NCBI GenBank assembly: GCA_965223255.1
Contig: CBDCWA010000004.1
Location: forward strand, 682,001-746,000
Length of the DNA: 64,000 bases
Reading direction: 5' to 3'
From: CBDCWA01 sp965223255
GTDB taxonomy: Bacteria > Pseudomonadota > Alphaproteobacteria > Rhizobiales > Hyphomicrobiaceae
Shown in pieces: positions 45,945 to 55,315 of the stretch. Numbering within the stretch: the stretch's first letter is position 1; the number at the start of each line of letters is the position of its first letter. A model generated the notes under the pieces. The model was not told the DNA's origin. It was given only the letters and a program-made list of their open reading frames with translations, and searched no databases. The position numbers and the translations under genes were made by a program.

Positions 45945-47495
45945 TTACTCCATGCCATAGCGACCAGGCGACAAGATTCCCGCGGGGTCGATTGCCGATT
46001 TGATGTCATGAAGCATCTCCAAATAGGACGCCTCTGATTTCATTGGTTTGTCCATCTCATGAATGCCCAGCCGGTGCGGCGGATAACCAAGGTCTACCAG
46101 CTCGCCACGAAGCTCTTCCTGACAGCGAAGCGCATTGCTGCTGTGCTCAGATCCTTCGTTCATGTCGAACATGATCGATACGTGAAAGTGAGCGAGGCGT
46201 GGGCGTTTAAGAAAGATCGCCGTCGAGGCTTCATATCCCCACTTATTGATTACAGACTCGCAGAGCGAAGCGACGCGGTCTACATGATGGCCGAGCGCCG
46301 GTACGACTGGGGTTACCCAGAGCACACCGCATGCATCTCTGTCGGGATCAAGGTCATCGGGCGGTGGATTTGGTTTGCGGAAGTATGCTCGCCGCGGCCC
46401 AGCAGTGACCCGCCCTGATGCCAAATCAGCTAGAAACTGTTGATGCGGGTTCAGCCAGTGTCCGTTTTTAGTCGTCTCCTGAATCTTTACACAATGATTC
46501 TTGAATGCTGCCTTGAGGATCGCAGTCTGGGTGTCGACTTCTTCCGTGGTGCCGTAAAGACCAACCGCAGCAGTCCAATCTGTCGTGGATGCTTCGCGCC
46601 GAAGTTCCGCACGACGGCGTTTGAAGTCGGGTCCCGAGACATCGCGAGGACACTGGCGCTGGGACTGGATGACCTGGACATCGTTGAATATGCTGGGAAC
46701 CGCCCTTAACGTCCCGGACAGTTGCAACTTGCGAAAACGATCAATTGCGAGGACGAGATCCGCTGAGTCCAAAGCAACTGTGGCCAATGCCACGCGTTCA
46801 GGACGGGGCATTAACTGAATGGTAGCTGCGACAACGACTCCAAGGTTTGACTGCGAGAAAAGGCCGTCTAGTGATGGTCCGATCCCCCATGCGTCTAGGT
46901 TTCGGGTTCTGCAATCCGGAATGCGGGAAAATCCAGTTTGGATCGTCTTGCCAGTTGGGAGAACTACCGACAGATCGGACATGAATCTGACATGATCACC
47001 GTAGGGTGTTAAACCGTGTCCGCGCTCTAAGGCATTGCCGATGAGGCTGCCCCGTGGCCCAGCCCCTGTGGGATCCATCCACAATTGCCCGCCTTTTTCT
47101 TCCAGGAAGTCATAGAGCTGCTGCTGCGTTACGCCCGGTTCGACGCGCACGTACGCAAGCTCTTCATCATATTCAAGGATCCGATTTAGATCGGAAAGAT
47201 CAATCAGCACGGCATAGTCACGAACTGGCAATCGTGATCCAAACCCCCAGTTACAACCGGCGCTAATGGGATAAACATGTACATTGTTGGCATGGGCAAC
47301 CCTCATCACCGCTGCCACTTCTTCTGAGGTCGACGGCTTCAGGATCGCACGCACTTTCCGCTCCAGGGCATAAGTCGGAGACAGCGCCATTGGCTGGCTC
47401 TTGACGCGTCCCCTGCCCAACAGGCAAACCCAATCGTGTAGCGCCGAATGAAATCTATCTTTAGTATCAAATGCCATTTCTGGTTCTCCGAACAT
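45945..47495 (-). CDS. FAD-linked oxidase of the vanillyl-alcohol oxidase/PCMH family
   Basis: The 516-residue product has a PCMH-type FAD-binding domain (VHVYPISAGCNWGFGSRLPVRDYAVLIDLSDLNRI in pieces, residues 72-107; GNALERGHGLTPYGDH near 153; SNLGVVVAATIQLMP). The C-terminal half is a p-cresol methylhydroxylase/vanillyl-alcohol oxidase-type cap, ending DPAGILSPGRYGME. Such enzymes oxidise para-substituted phenols or related alcohols; the haem partner of PCMH is not adjacent. It leads the formyltransferase-like gene by five bases, so the two are likely one unit. Confidence 0.87.
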   Translation of the reverse strand: MFGEPEMAFDTKDRFHSALHDWVCLLGRGRVKSQPMALSPTYALERKVRAILKPSTSEEVAAVMRVAHANNVHVYPISAGCNWGFGSRLPVRDYAVLIDLSDLNRILEYDEELAYVRVEPGVTQQQLYDFLEEKGGQLWMDPTGAGPRGSLIGNALERGHGLTPYGDHVRFMSDLSVVLPTGKTIQTGFSRIPDCRTRNLDAWGIGPSLDGLFSQSNLGVVVAATIQLMPRPERVALATVALDSADLVLAIDRFRKLQLSGTLRAVPSIFNDVQVIQSQRQCPRDVSGPDFKRRRAELRREASTTDWTAAVGLYGTTEEVDTQTAILKAAFKNHCVKIQETTKNGHWLNPHQQFLADLASGRVTAGPRRAYFRKPNPPPDDLDPDRDACGVLWVTPVVPALGHHVDRVASLCESVINKWGYEASTAIFLKRPRLAHFHVSIMFDMNEGSEHSSNALRCQEELRGELVDLGYPPHRLGIHEMDKPMKSEASYLEMLHDIKSAIDPAGILSPGRYGME

Positions 47496-47687
47496 CTATG
47501 ACTGGATCACTGTTGGGGGTCTGTGGCTATGTTCCCCACCATTTCGGGCCCAACTTGCAAAGGAGGCGGCCCAATCACATCGTTACTCGATTGTCCATTA
47601 GGGAAGGTTGGAGATTGAACGTGGTGTGTCCGCCTTAAAGGACGAGTTGCGCAAGCCAAAAGCCGGACACCCTCTTCTAGGTCCCGT

Positions 47688-48086
47688 TCATTTGCGGGCC
47701 GCGATTTCATCGACCTCTTTCTTGAAGGCGCTCAAATCATACGCCATCCCATTCAAAACGGTGCTCCAGTGACGCACGTGAGCCGCGATGGCAACGGCTT
47801 CTCTAATCTCGACTTCCTTTGCGCCTTCTGCACGCGCATTTTTCGTGTGAACGTAAATGCAGTACGCACATGGGATCTGGGCTGCGACAGCCAAGGCAAT
47901 TAGTTCACGCGTTTTAACTGAAATTGATGCCTTCTTTCCCATCAGAACGCCTTCTGCCTGGAGGCGAGATTTCAATGCATACTCGGGGTAAGTCTTCGTA
48001 TAGAAGTTCGGCGGGTCGTCGGCTGCATATGCTGGTGAAAGCACGGCCATTACGAGCAATATGGTGGTGATGCTAAATCGTTTCAT
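47688..48086 (-). CDS. Secreted carboxymuconolactone decarboxylase/AhpD-like protein
   Basis: The 132-residue product has a signal peptide (residues 5-21, ending AYAA) and a CMD/AhpD helical domain with the redox motif CAYC inside AAQIPCAYCIYVHTKNARAEG. Domains of this type act as alkylhydroperoxidases or as lactone-ring decarboxylases. A secreted form with the CxxC intact points to thiol redox work in the periplasm (inference). It is divergent from the CadC-like regulator. Confidence 0.8.
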   Translation of the reverse strand: MKRFSITTILLVMAVLSPAYAADDPPNFYTKTYPEYALKSRLQAEGVLMGKKASISVKTRELIALAVAAQIPCAYCIYVHTKNARAEGAKEVEIREAVAIAAHVRHWSTVLNGMAYDLSAFKKEVDEIAARK

Positions 48087-48297
48087 GTTTGTTCTCTATC
48101 CTCCAAACAAAGAATTTCTCGCCAGCTAGGAGCAGTTTGATTGAATCCACCGCTGCGAATGATCCGCGATGTCCGGCAACTGCTTGGCGAGAACCAGTAT
48201 TGGTCCTATGTTTTCGAAATTGTCCCGACGGAGTGCTAATGTTTTTCCGACGAATATCTAGTCGACTGAAATAGAAGAGCTTTTTTGTGAGGCGGCG

Positions 48298-50013
48298 GTG
48301 AGTAACGCCCTGCAAGATATTAAGTCTTTCACCGTAGCAGGCTTCCTCGTAGATCCCCGAAGCCTTCGTGTGACGCGCGGTGATGATGAATTTCGCCTGG
48401 AGGCTCGGCCAATGCAGGTGCTGACCTACCTCGCCCAACATCAAGGTCAAGTGGTGAGTCGCGATGAGCTGCAGGATGAACTTTGGCCAAGCCAGGTGGT
48501 GACGGAGGACGCTGTTACCAACTCGATAGCCAAAGTTCGCCGCGTATTTGGTGATGATCCACGCCAGCCAGAGATCATCGAAACCATTCCCAAGGTAGGC
48601 TACCGCCTGATCGCCAAGGTCAGTCCTTTAGATTTGGATGAACAGGCAGATGAATACAACCAGGGAACCCAACAGGCAGGCCAAGCCATAGTGTCGACTA
48701 CGGTCCGGACTCTGGCGCCTCACAAGTGGTCTCTGTTGGCGGCAGCGGTACTGCTTCTATCGGCCTTGCTGGTTACACTCGGCACCAGCATTTGGGATAC
48801 TGGCAGAGACTCCAGAACGCAACTGAAGGATGTTCCTACTTTGGCAATCCTGCCGTTCAGAAACATCAGCTCATCCCCGGAGTACGACTATTATGCCAGC
48901 GGTATAGCAGCAGACCTAATGACACAGCTCTCCAGAGTGTCGGGTTTGACCGTTCAGGCCAGAAGCTTGGTCACGGGCTACATGGGCAAGGATATCAGAC
49001 CGAAGCAGATCTTTTCCGAGATTGGCGCGGACTACATTGTTAGTGGAAGTGTTCAACGACTCGAAACTCGTGTTCGCATCAATGTGCAGCTCGTCGATGC
49101 ACGCGTGGAAAGAATCCTATGGGGCGATAAGTACGAGGGAGAAACAAACAAGATCTTTGAAATACAGGATCAATTAGCCTCAAGCGTTCTGGCAGCACTA
49201 AGCGTCCAGCTTGCGCCCAATGAAAAAGAGGTCCTGGCTACACGAGCAACAGACAGCGTAAAGGCCTATGAACACTATCTGAAGGGGTTAGAGCGGCACG
49301 GCCGCCGCACGCGCGAGCAAAACCAATTGGCGAAGAAAAGCTTTCAAAATGCTATTGGTTTGGACTCAAAATTTGCAAAGGCATATACTGGGCTAGCCCT
49401 AGCTTATTCGCGTGAGGCAATTGATGGCTGGACTAGCGATCCCATCAGCGCACTTGAACTTGCCAAAAAGTCAGTTGAACGGGCGGCGGCGCTGGATCCA
49501 ACGCTTCCACAGGTTCATTTTGTGAAAGGGCAGGTCGAGTTATTTCGTCGTCGCCATAAGGAAGCTATCGCGGCTGTTCAGCGGGCTATCAAGATCAATA
49601 AGGGTTATGCAGATGCCTATGCTTTGCAGGCCTGGATCTTGAACTATGCGGGACGTCCAAAATCGGCTATGCAAGCATTGAAGCTGGCTACACGCTTTAA
49701 CCCGAAGCCGACAGCTTCTTATCTGGAAGTTCTTGGCGAGATTCAGTTCGCAAAGAGCAATTATCGCCAAGCTTCAGATACCTTTCAAAAAGTTCTCGAT
49801 ATCAACCCCAGCTACGTGCGAGCAAGAATGTGGAACGCAACTTCCTTAGCGAAGGCCGGCGACATTGTCAGTGCCCAATGGGAAGCAAACGAGTTGCGGG
49901 TGCTAGAGCCGAACATATCACTGGCCAGCTTGGCCTTCGCGTTCCCCTTTAAAGATCCCCGTCAACTCGATCTCGTGTTTCAGGGATTGAAAAAGGCAGG
50001 TATTCGCGACTGA
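48298..50013 (+). CDS. CadC/ToxR-like regulator with TPR sensor region
   Basis: The 571-residue product has an OmpR-type winged helix (residues 10-105: VDPRSLRVTRGDDEFRL, DELWPSQVVTEDAVTNSIAKVRRVFGDD in pieces, TIPKVGYRLIAKV). One membrane segment follows (about 141-164). Next is a FlgO-type domain (LAILPFRNISSSPEYDYYASGI, about 183-204), then four or more TPRs to the C-terminus. This is the layout of membrane-bound regulators that sense a periplasmic signal and bind DNA directly. The start is GTG. It may control the divergent CMD gene (212-bp gap). Confidence 0.85.
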   Translation: MSNALQDIKSFTVAGFLVDPRSLRVTRGDDEFRLEARPMQVLTYLAQHQGQVVSRDELQDELWPSQVVTEDAVTNSIAKVRRVFGDDPRQPEIIETIPKVGYRLIAKVSPLDLDEQADEYNQGTQQAGQAIVSTTVRTLAPHKWSLLAAAVLLLSALLVTLGTSIWDTGRDSRTQLKDVPTLAILPFRNISSSPEYDYYASGIAADLMTQLSRVSGLTVQARSLVTGYMGKDIRPKQIFSEIGADYIVSGSVQRLETRVRINVQLVDARVERILWGDKYEGETNKIFEIQDQLASSVLAALSVQLAPNEKEVLATRATDSVKAYEHYLKGLERHGRRTREQNQLAKKSFQNAIGLDSKFAKAYTGLALAYSREAIDGWTSDPISALELAKKSVERAAALDPTLPQVHFVKGQVELFRRRHKEAIAAVQRAIKINKGYADAYALQAWILNYAGRPKSAMQALKLATRFNPKPTASYLEVLGEIQFAKSNYRQASDTFQKVLDINPSYVRARMWNATSLAKAGDIVSAQWEANELRVLEPNISLASLAFAFPFKDPRQLDLVFQGLKKAGIRD

Positions 50014-50723
50014 TCCACCGGCTGTTGTGGCGCAAAACACGATCGGATCCTTGCTGCGATCCTTTTGGTTGGAGAATAAGCGATGACTGTCGGTTTTTCG
50101 AGTGCAGCAACCCTCATGGTGCTGAGCCCACGCTATGCCTGTGACCGACGGATGTCAGCCGTACGCCTCATACAGTCGCAGCACCACAAGGACTGGACAT
50201 CGTCGGCAGTTTTGACCGGGCACGCAGCGCCGGACGAGCTGAGGGCAGTTGTTCGGGATGATGGAATTATGTGCATCGCACCGTAGATCTGAGGCCATTT
50301 TGACGTTATTGGGCCGTTACGTTTATGAAAACGAAACAGGTCTCGGGGGTAAAGCAGCCGTACACGTGCCCCGCACCGTAACAATCTGAATGATGCGGCG
50401 CACATGCTGAAGGTTGCAGCATTGGTCTTCGAAGCAACACGACTGTTGCGCACAGGCACAGAGTCTGGTTGGGGTCATACTCGGTCATCGCCCTTCGTCG
50501 TTGCCGAGGCTGCTCTACCTCCAAAAGCAGACTAAGAATAGCGTTGTTGGTGGAGATGTACCCTTGTTCTGAATTCAGGGGTAGAACGGACATTGATTTG
50601 TGCGACGCCGATGACCGAGTTTAACCCATAGCGGACAGATCGGTCTCTTCCGCTTCTAACCAATTCTCTACTCGGAACCGGTGCAATACGACGAGCGCAC
50701 TTCTTACGAACGTCCTTGCTGTT
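50014..50723. other. Spacer without a supported gene
   Basis: About 710 bp. Several short frames exist (for example 50083-50286) but none has a recognised motif. The string CGATGACCGAGTTT (near 50607) also occurs near 40151, and its complement near 50478, followed by TAGCGGACAG, which recalls the start of the interspersed repeat. This looks like decayed island DNA. Confidence 0.35.
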
Positions 50724-51344
50724 TCAGGCAGTTTCAAACCCCGCCTCGAACTTCGTTCCGCAGCCATCGCAAATCATGTGCATTGCAATAGAACCAAACA
50801 TGTCAGACCAGAGCGATTTCTTGTTCATACCCACGTAACGATCATCATCGGCGATTTCACCAATAAAGTCGTCAAAAGTATCAGCGTAGATGGTCACACC
50901 AATGGATCTTGAACTGGAAGAGCATCCATAGCAGACAAGTCTCGTCAGATTAGGAATTGGGCCGTTGGGTGGACGCAATCCATCCGGTTCCGCCAACTGC
51001 TCTTTGGTAAGTGGATAATTGTCGTCAGTTGGCAGGCCACATTCGAGTTGTTGTTGGTAACCGTCCCAACCATGCGCCCATTGATCAAATACCAAATGAC
51101 GCTTACCGCACGATGAACACTGTGCGACTACCCGGTAGGCGAAGCCCCCATTCAGCTCCAGTTCCATCAAAAAGTCAGAACCTCGTTCGGGATCTCGGGT
51201 ATACTCGCCTAGATAGTGGATCTCAAAACTCTTTGACCTACAGCGGCAAACAATATTGAAATCACATGTATCTTCGGAATTTTGCATATCTGAGGCTAGC
51301 TCCCGAAGGTGAGTGGGCGGCAGTACATTTTCGGGTTGCGCCAT
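50724..51344 (-). CDS. Zinc-ribbon-like protein, unknown
   Basis: The product (206 residues from the ATG at 51344; a longer form starts at 51380) has four Cys clusters: CRCRS near residue 32, CSSCGKRH near 77, CYGCSSSS near 140 and CDGCGTKF near the C-terminus. These could form two zinc ribbons. It contains many acidic and aromatic residues between them. I recognise no family. It is next to the IS3 element, so it may be a cargo gene of unknown origin. Confidence 0.6.
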   Translation of the reverse strand: MAQPENVLPPTHLRELASDMQNSEDTCDFNIVCRCRSKSFEIHYLGEYTRDPERGSDFLMELELNGGFAYRVVAQCSSCGKRHLVFDQWAHGWDGYQQQLECGLPTDDNYPLTKEQLAEPDGLRPPNGPIPNLTRLVCYGCSSSSRSIGVTIYADTFDDFIGEIADDDRYVGMNKKSLWSDMFGSIAMHMICDGCGTKFEAGFETA

Positions 51345-51551
51345 TTCACATTTTCCTCGCAGCAGTCTGGATACTTGCAATTGCTAGGCTACCGTAATTC
51401 ATCGTACGACCGCTGTTGGGCTAGCTGCAAATCAAGCGGGTTCTAGAGCAGGGCCAAGAAACTTAAGACTGGCGATCATTAGTCTGTTCCTGCCCCCTAA
51501 AGTTGGGCCATCGATATTAGAATCTACGGATGGTCTAGTTTGGAGGGAGCG

Positions 51552-51839
51552 ATGGCGAGGAAGCGGCATTCAGACGAGGATATTCTGAAGCTTTTGCGTG
51601 AGATCGAGGTGCATCTGACATCGGGTGCGAATGTGCCGACGGCCTGCCGCGCAGCCGGCATCTCGGACGCGACTTGTTACACATGGCGCAAGAAGTATGG
51701 CGGCATGGCAAGGTCTGAGTTGTCGAAGATGAAGGCTCTGGAGAAGGAGAACCAGCGCCTGAAGAAGATCGTAGCGGATCTCGAACTCGACAAGCTCATC
51801 CTCAAGGAGAGCCTTGATTTTTTAAAGCCAAAAGCCTGA
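51552..51839 (+). CDS. IS3-family transposase OrfA
   Basis: The 95-residue product (ATG at 51552, five bases after GGAGG) has a helix-turn-helix (SGANVPTACRAAGISDATCYTWRKK) and a leucine-zipper region (KMKALEKENQRLKKIVADLEL), as usual in IS3 OrfA. It binds the element's ends and can regulate transposition. The OrfAB fusion is made by frameshifting at 51818-51824. Confidence 0.92.
   Translation: MARKRHSDEDILKLLREIEVHLTSGANVPTACRAAGISDATCYTWRKKYGGMARSELSKMKALEKENQRLKKIVADLELDKLILKESLDFLKPKA
51818..51824 (+). promoter_or_regulatory. -1 programmed frameshift site of the IS3 element
   Basis: The heptamer T TTT TTA in the orfA frame (codons TTT TTA) fits the X XXY YYZ slippery pattern. A -1 slip leads straight into the orfB frame, which is open from here through AAA GCC AAA AGC CTG ACA. 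The stop of orfA follows within 15 bases. Confidence 0.7.
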
Positions 51840-51862
51840 CAACGGACGACTTTCGTCAGGCT

Positions 51863-52654
51863 GTGGTGCACGCGCGCCAAAAGCTTGGCGCATCGGAACG
51901 CAGGACCTGCAAGGTCATTGGACTTGCCCGCTCAACGCTACAATACAAGGCCTTATCCAAGAATGATGATGATTTACGTCTCGCCCTGATCCGTCTGGCC
52001 AAGCAGTACGGACGCTATGGCTATCGCAAGGTCGGCGAGCTTTTGGAAGTGGAGGGCTGGCGTGTCAACCACAAGAAGGTTGAGCGGCTGTGGCGCGAAG
52101 AGGGCTTGCGGCTCCCTCAACGCCACAAGAAGCGCAAACGGCTCTACCACCATGATGCTTCGGTCAACCGGCTGAGGCCCAGATACCCGAACCACATCTG
52201 GTCCATCGATTTCGTGCACGACAAGCTCAGCAATGGGAGGCCGTACAAGATGCTGACCGTTCTGGATGAATACACGCGCCAGGCGTTATGTGTGACGGTG
52301 GCCTACAAGATGGGTTCGGCAGATGTTTTGGAGGCGCTTTATCCGCTGCTTCTACGCTATGGCAAGCCTGGGTACCTTCGTTCAGACAACGGGCCTGAGT
52401 TCGTCGCCGAGCCCTTTCAGGACTGGCTTCGCCGGGTCGGCATCACGCCCATTCGGATCTATCCGGGCTCGCCCTGGGAGAACGGATATAACGAACGGTT
52501 CAACGGCACCTTGCGTAGAGAGGTGCTCAACGCCGAGTGGTTCGCGACCACCAAGCAGGCTCAAACCGTCATCAATCAGTGGCTCCGCCAATACAATCAC
52601 ATCAGGCCACACGAGGCTCTCGGCATGCGCCCGCCGGTCCCGGAAACAATTTAG
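51863..52654 (+). CDS. IS3-family transposase OrfB (DDE integrase domain)
   Basis: The 263-residue frame has the HTH_21/rve layout: YGYRKVGELLEVEGWRVNHKKVERLWREEGL, then the DDE catalytic core with D in WSIDFVHDKLSNGRPYKML, D in RSDNGPEF and E in NGYNERFNGTLRREVL. All three acidic residues are present, so the transposase may still work as the OrfAB fusion. The frame is open upstream to the frameshift site. The group is close to IS407-type elements by sequence appearance. Confidence 0.93.
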   Translation: MVHARQKLGASERRTCKVIGLARSTLQYKALSKNDDDLRLALIRLAKQYGRYGYRKVGELLEVEGWRVNHKKVERLWREEGLRLPQRHKKRKRLYHHDASVNRLRPRYPNHIWSIDFVHDKLSNGRPYKMLTVLDEYTRQALCVTVAYKMGSADVLEALYPLLLRYGKPGYLRSDNGPEFVAEPFQDWLRRVGITPIRIYPGSPWENGYNERFNGTLRREVLNAEWFATTKQAQTVINQWLRQYNHIRPHEALGMRPPVPETI

Positions 52655-52797
52655 AGAAATGCAAAATAACTGGCCCAGAACGAGGGGGCTTTACACCCAG
52701 GTCATGCCCAGCTTTGGAGACAACCAATGTTGAACAGGCGCGAACTGAAACGACTGGCTCACCTCAGAAATTCAGGGATTTGCACGGCACCACAATT

Positions 52798-52842
52798 CTT
52801 CGGGAGCAAGGGTCGCGAGTTCGAATCTCGCCGCTCCGACCA
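52798..52842 (+). repeat. Right attachment-site copy (tRNA-Pro 3' fragment)
   Basis: Forty-five bases match the 3' part of tRNA-Pro (24525-24570) except for one missing G. The upstream half of a tRNA (acceptor, D-arm) is absent, so it is not a gene but the other end of the insertion. It lies 60 bp before the fabI stop. Confidence 0.82.
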
Positions 52843-52902
52843 AATCTCACCAATAGACTCCAATCGCGCCAAACGCGCGTCGGCGCCGGCCCAACCCAGA
52901 CT

Positions 52903-53748
52903 CTAATCGCCTTTGACGACGGAAATGTCCGGTGCTTCCTCGTTCTTCATACCCTGCAGGTGATAACCGCTGTCGACATGATGGATTTCACCTGTCACCC
53001 CGCATGAGAGATCGGAAAGCAGGTAGAGCGCGGAACCGCCAACCTCATCCGCCGTCACATTGCGTCGCAATGCCGAGTTATATTCGTTCCATTTCAGAAT
53101 GTAGCGGAAGTCTGCAATCCCTGACGCAGCAAGTGTCTTGATCGGACCGGCTGAAATCGCATTGACCCGGATACCATTGCGCCCGAGGTCGGCTGCCAGA
53201 TAGCGCACGCTTGCCTCGAGCGCCGCCTTCGCGACCCCCATGACGTTGTAATGCGGCATGACCTTCTCAGCGCCATAATAGGTCAGCGTCAAAATCGAGC
53301 CGCCATTTGTCATCAGGGGTTCCGCGCGCTTGGCTAAAGCTGTTAGCGAAAAACAGGAAATCAGCATTGTCTGGGTGAAGTTGCTCTCGGTTGTATCCAC
53401 ATACCGGCCATCAAGTTCATTTTTGTCTGAAAACGCGATCGCATGAACCAGGAAATCGAGGCCACCCCATTTCTCCTTGAGCGCAGCAAAAACGGCATCC
53501 ATCGAGTCAGCATCAGTCACATCACACGGCAACACCGTTGAGCTGTTGAGCTCCTCAGCCAAAGGTACCACGCGCTTTTTGAGCGCATCTCCCTGATATG
53601 TAAGTGCAATCTCAGCTCCATGGGAAGCTGCCACCTTGGCGATCCCCCAGGCAATCGAGCGATTGTTCGCGACGCCCATAATCAGGCCGCGCTTGCCAGC
53701 CATCATTGGGCCGGTTGCGGTCGTGGCGCCAACAATCTCGGTCGTCAT
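52903..53748 (-). CDS. fabI: Enoyl-[acyl-carrier-protein] reductase (NADH)
   Basis: FabI does the last reduction of each fatty-acid elongation cycle. The 281-residue product (ATG at 53748) has GKRGLIMGVANNRSIAWGIAKV at the nucleotide site, an AIAFSDKNEL segment and the catalytic Y-x6-K-like region (TLTYYGAEKVMPHYNVMGVAKAAL, in pieces), then AISAGPIKTLAASGI, all FabI-specific. The frame extends 59 codons upstream with no conserved sequence. It converges with the right end of the island. Confidence 0.96.
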   Translation of the reverse strand: MTTEIVGATTATGPMMAGKRGLIMGVANNRSIAWGIAKVAASHGAEIALTYQGDALKKRVVPLAEELNSSTVLPCDVTDADSMDAVFAALKEKWGGLDFLVHAIAFSDKNELDGRYVDTTESNFTQTMLISCFSLTALAKRAEPLMTNGGSILTLTYYGAEKVMPHYNVMGVAKAALEASVRYLAADLGRNGIRVNAISAGPIKTLAASGIADFRYILKWNEYNSALRRNVTADEVGGSALYLLSDLSCGVTGEIHHVDSGYHLQGMKNEEAPDISVVKGD

Positions 53749-54017
53749 CGGTTTATTGTCCCTTTTTCGGTTATGCCCCGTTAGCCGACATCCTACACCA
53801 AAGCCGATCCCGGTCCAGCTTTGCCAGACCATTTCAGGCAGCCGCATTACCGGCCCAACAGCTCGAGATTGGATCGCGGCCATCCAGCAGCTGCTGCTAT
53901 AGCACTGCCGCCCAGCGAAATGCACGGACTATGGCCAATAAATTAACGGGATTACGAGACCGGGAATGGTTGAAGACGGGCCGGAAACGGCCAAATGACG
54001 GCTGGCAATCGCGCCCG

Positions 54018-54491
54018 TCAGCCCTCCAGCACCCAGCGGCGCAATGCATCCCGGCAGGCGATCCCCTCTGTTTTTCGGGAGTATCGCCCGGTCGACAATC
54101 GAATGATCAAATGGCGGCAGGTCCGCCCAATGGCATCTCGAAATGAGCGCGTTGGATGAAAAATGCCCGTCAGGCGGCCATTATGACGTCGCCAGACGTA
54201 GCGCGCGCCATCTTCGACTTCATCGAGTGTCAACTGGATTGCGTAAAGGGTTGCCAATTCGTCAAATTTTGAGAGCGACGGTCGCGGTTTTTTGGCCATC
54301 GGTGGATAGAGATGCGACCGCAGAGGGCTGTTCTCCACTGGCAATGGTGCAAGCTTGGAGGGGCCAGGTTGCGCCTCAGCGCGCTCTGCGACGGTTGGCA
54401 CGCCACCGCGTACAGGACCGCCCGACGCACCGATCAGGGCGATACCGGCCAACACCACCAGACAACACGCAAAACGCTTTGATATAAGCAT
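54018..54491 (-). CDS. Secreted protein with a surface-antigen-like C-terminus, unknown
   Basis: The 157-residue product has a signal peptide (residues 8-25) and a low-complexity middle. The C-terminal segment RTCRHLIIRLSTGRYSRKTEGIACRD looks like the two-Cys end of the Rickettsia 17-kDa surface antigen family. It starts in line with the fabI strand, 270 bp upstream of it. The function is unknown. Confidence 0.55.
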   Translation of the reverse strand: MLISKRFACCLVVLAGIALIGASGGPVRGGVPTVAERAEAQPGPSKLAPLPVENSPLRSHLYPPMAKKPRPSLSKFDELATLYAIQLTLDEVEDGARYVWRRHNGRLTGIFHPTRSFRDAIGRTCRHLIIRLSTGRYSRKTEGIACRDALRRWVLEG

Positions 54492-54661
54492 GTTAAGACT
54501 CTACACTGGACACCAACGATACCGACAAAAGTCCGCGCGGGCGATCACCGCGGCTCCTGCTACTTTGACCGCCTATGGTTAATTTTTCATTGCCCGGAGC
54601 GCTGGCATTGACCCGAACGGACACGCCTGGCTTGCAGGCGTTGTGAAACGAGAAGCCAAAG

Positions 54662-55315
54662 ATGGCAGACGCCAAAAAGCCCTATTACACTTCGCCACAA
54701 GCACCGGACTTCTTGAGCGCCGAAGATCCCTTTGCCCTGTTCGAAACATGGTTCGCCGAGGCCCGGGAACACGAAATCAATGACGCCACTGCAATGGCAT
54801 TGGCCACAACCGACCAGGCCGGCCTTCCCAACGTGCGCATGGTGTTGTTGAAGGGACTGGACCCGCTTGACCATCCCCGGCGCGGGTTCGTGTTTTACAC
54901 CAACTATGAAAGTGCTAAGGGCATCGAGCTTGCAGGCGCCCCCAAGGCGGCGCTGTGCTTTCATTGGAAATCCCTGCGCCGCCAGATTCGCATCCGCGGC
55001 TTGGTCACGACGACCAGCGATGAAGAAGCGGATGAGTATTATGCCACGCGCCCCCGCGGGTCTCAGTTAGGGGCATGGGCCTCGAATCAATCACAACCAA
55101 TGGCGGGTCGCTTCGCCCTGGAAAAGGCGGTAGCCTATTACACGGCCAAACATCCGATTGGTAAAATTCCGCGCCCACCGCATTGGTCCGGATTTCGCGT
55201 CAGCCCACTGGAGATTGAGTTCTGGCACGACCGCCCCTTCCGCTTGCACGACCGACTGGCGTTCACACGCGATAACCTGACAACGCCCTGGACGCGCGCG
55301 CAGCTATTTCCGTGA
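54662..55315 (+). CDS. pdxH: Pyridoxine/pyridoxamine 5'-phosphate oxidase
   Basis: PdxH makes pyridoxal phosphate with FMN and oxygen. The 217-residue product has ALATTDQAGLPNVRMVLLKGLD near residue 45, GFVFYTNYESAKG, FHWKSLRRQIRIRG (FMN site), GSQLGAWASNQSQP near 137, and ends FHDRLAFTR/TPWTRAQLFP-like: the family's LxPxP tail reads AQLFP. Length fits. It is close to fabI in many Rhizobiales, as here. Confidence 0.95.
   Translation: MADAKKPYYTSPQAPDFLSAEDPFALFETWFAEAREHEINDATAMALATTDQAGLPNVRMVLLKGLDPLDHPRRGFVFYTNYESAKGIELAGAPKAALCFHWKSLRRQIRIRGLVTTTSDEEADEYYATRPRGSQLGAWASNQSQPMAGRFALEKAVAYYTAKHPIGKIPRPPHWSGFRVSPLEIEFWHDRPFRLHDRLAFTRDNLTTPWTRAQLFP

Larger units (their letters stand above)
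51485..52695 (+). mobile_element. IS3-family insertion sequence
   Basis: The element is about 1.21 kb. Its ends are imperfect inverted repeats: left TGTTCCTGCCCCCTAAAG, right (complement) TGTAAAGCCCCCTCG, both going on to TGGGCCA. It carries orfA and orfB with a -1 frameshift signal. No target duplication is evident at the two ends, so the insertion is old or its edges are altered. It sits 102 bp from the right tRNA repeat of the island. Confidence 0.8.
24571..52842. mobile_element. Putative tRNA-Pro-integrated genomic island (28.3 kb)
   Basis: The island is bounded by the intact tRNA-Pro on the left and the 45-nt 3' tRNA copy on the right. Removing it would join the tRNA to the fabI 3' flank. 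Inside are accessory metabolic genes, a decayed replication-gene fragment, an IS3 element and a family of short repeats not seen outside it. No intact integrase, conjugation or phage gene is present, so it is probably immobile now. The left boundary is the tRNA end; the right boundary is the repeat at 52842. Confidence 0.75.

Noticed and set aside
50083..50286. A 67-codon frame in the island spacer
   Set aside because: Although GGAG lies upstream, the product has no recognised motif and the region looks decayed; I could not support it as a gene.
52798..52842. A second tRNA-Pro gene
   Set aside because: Only the 3' half (anticodon loop to CCA) is present; there is no acceptor 5' strand or D-arm. 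It is better read as an attachment-site copy.
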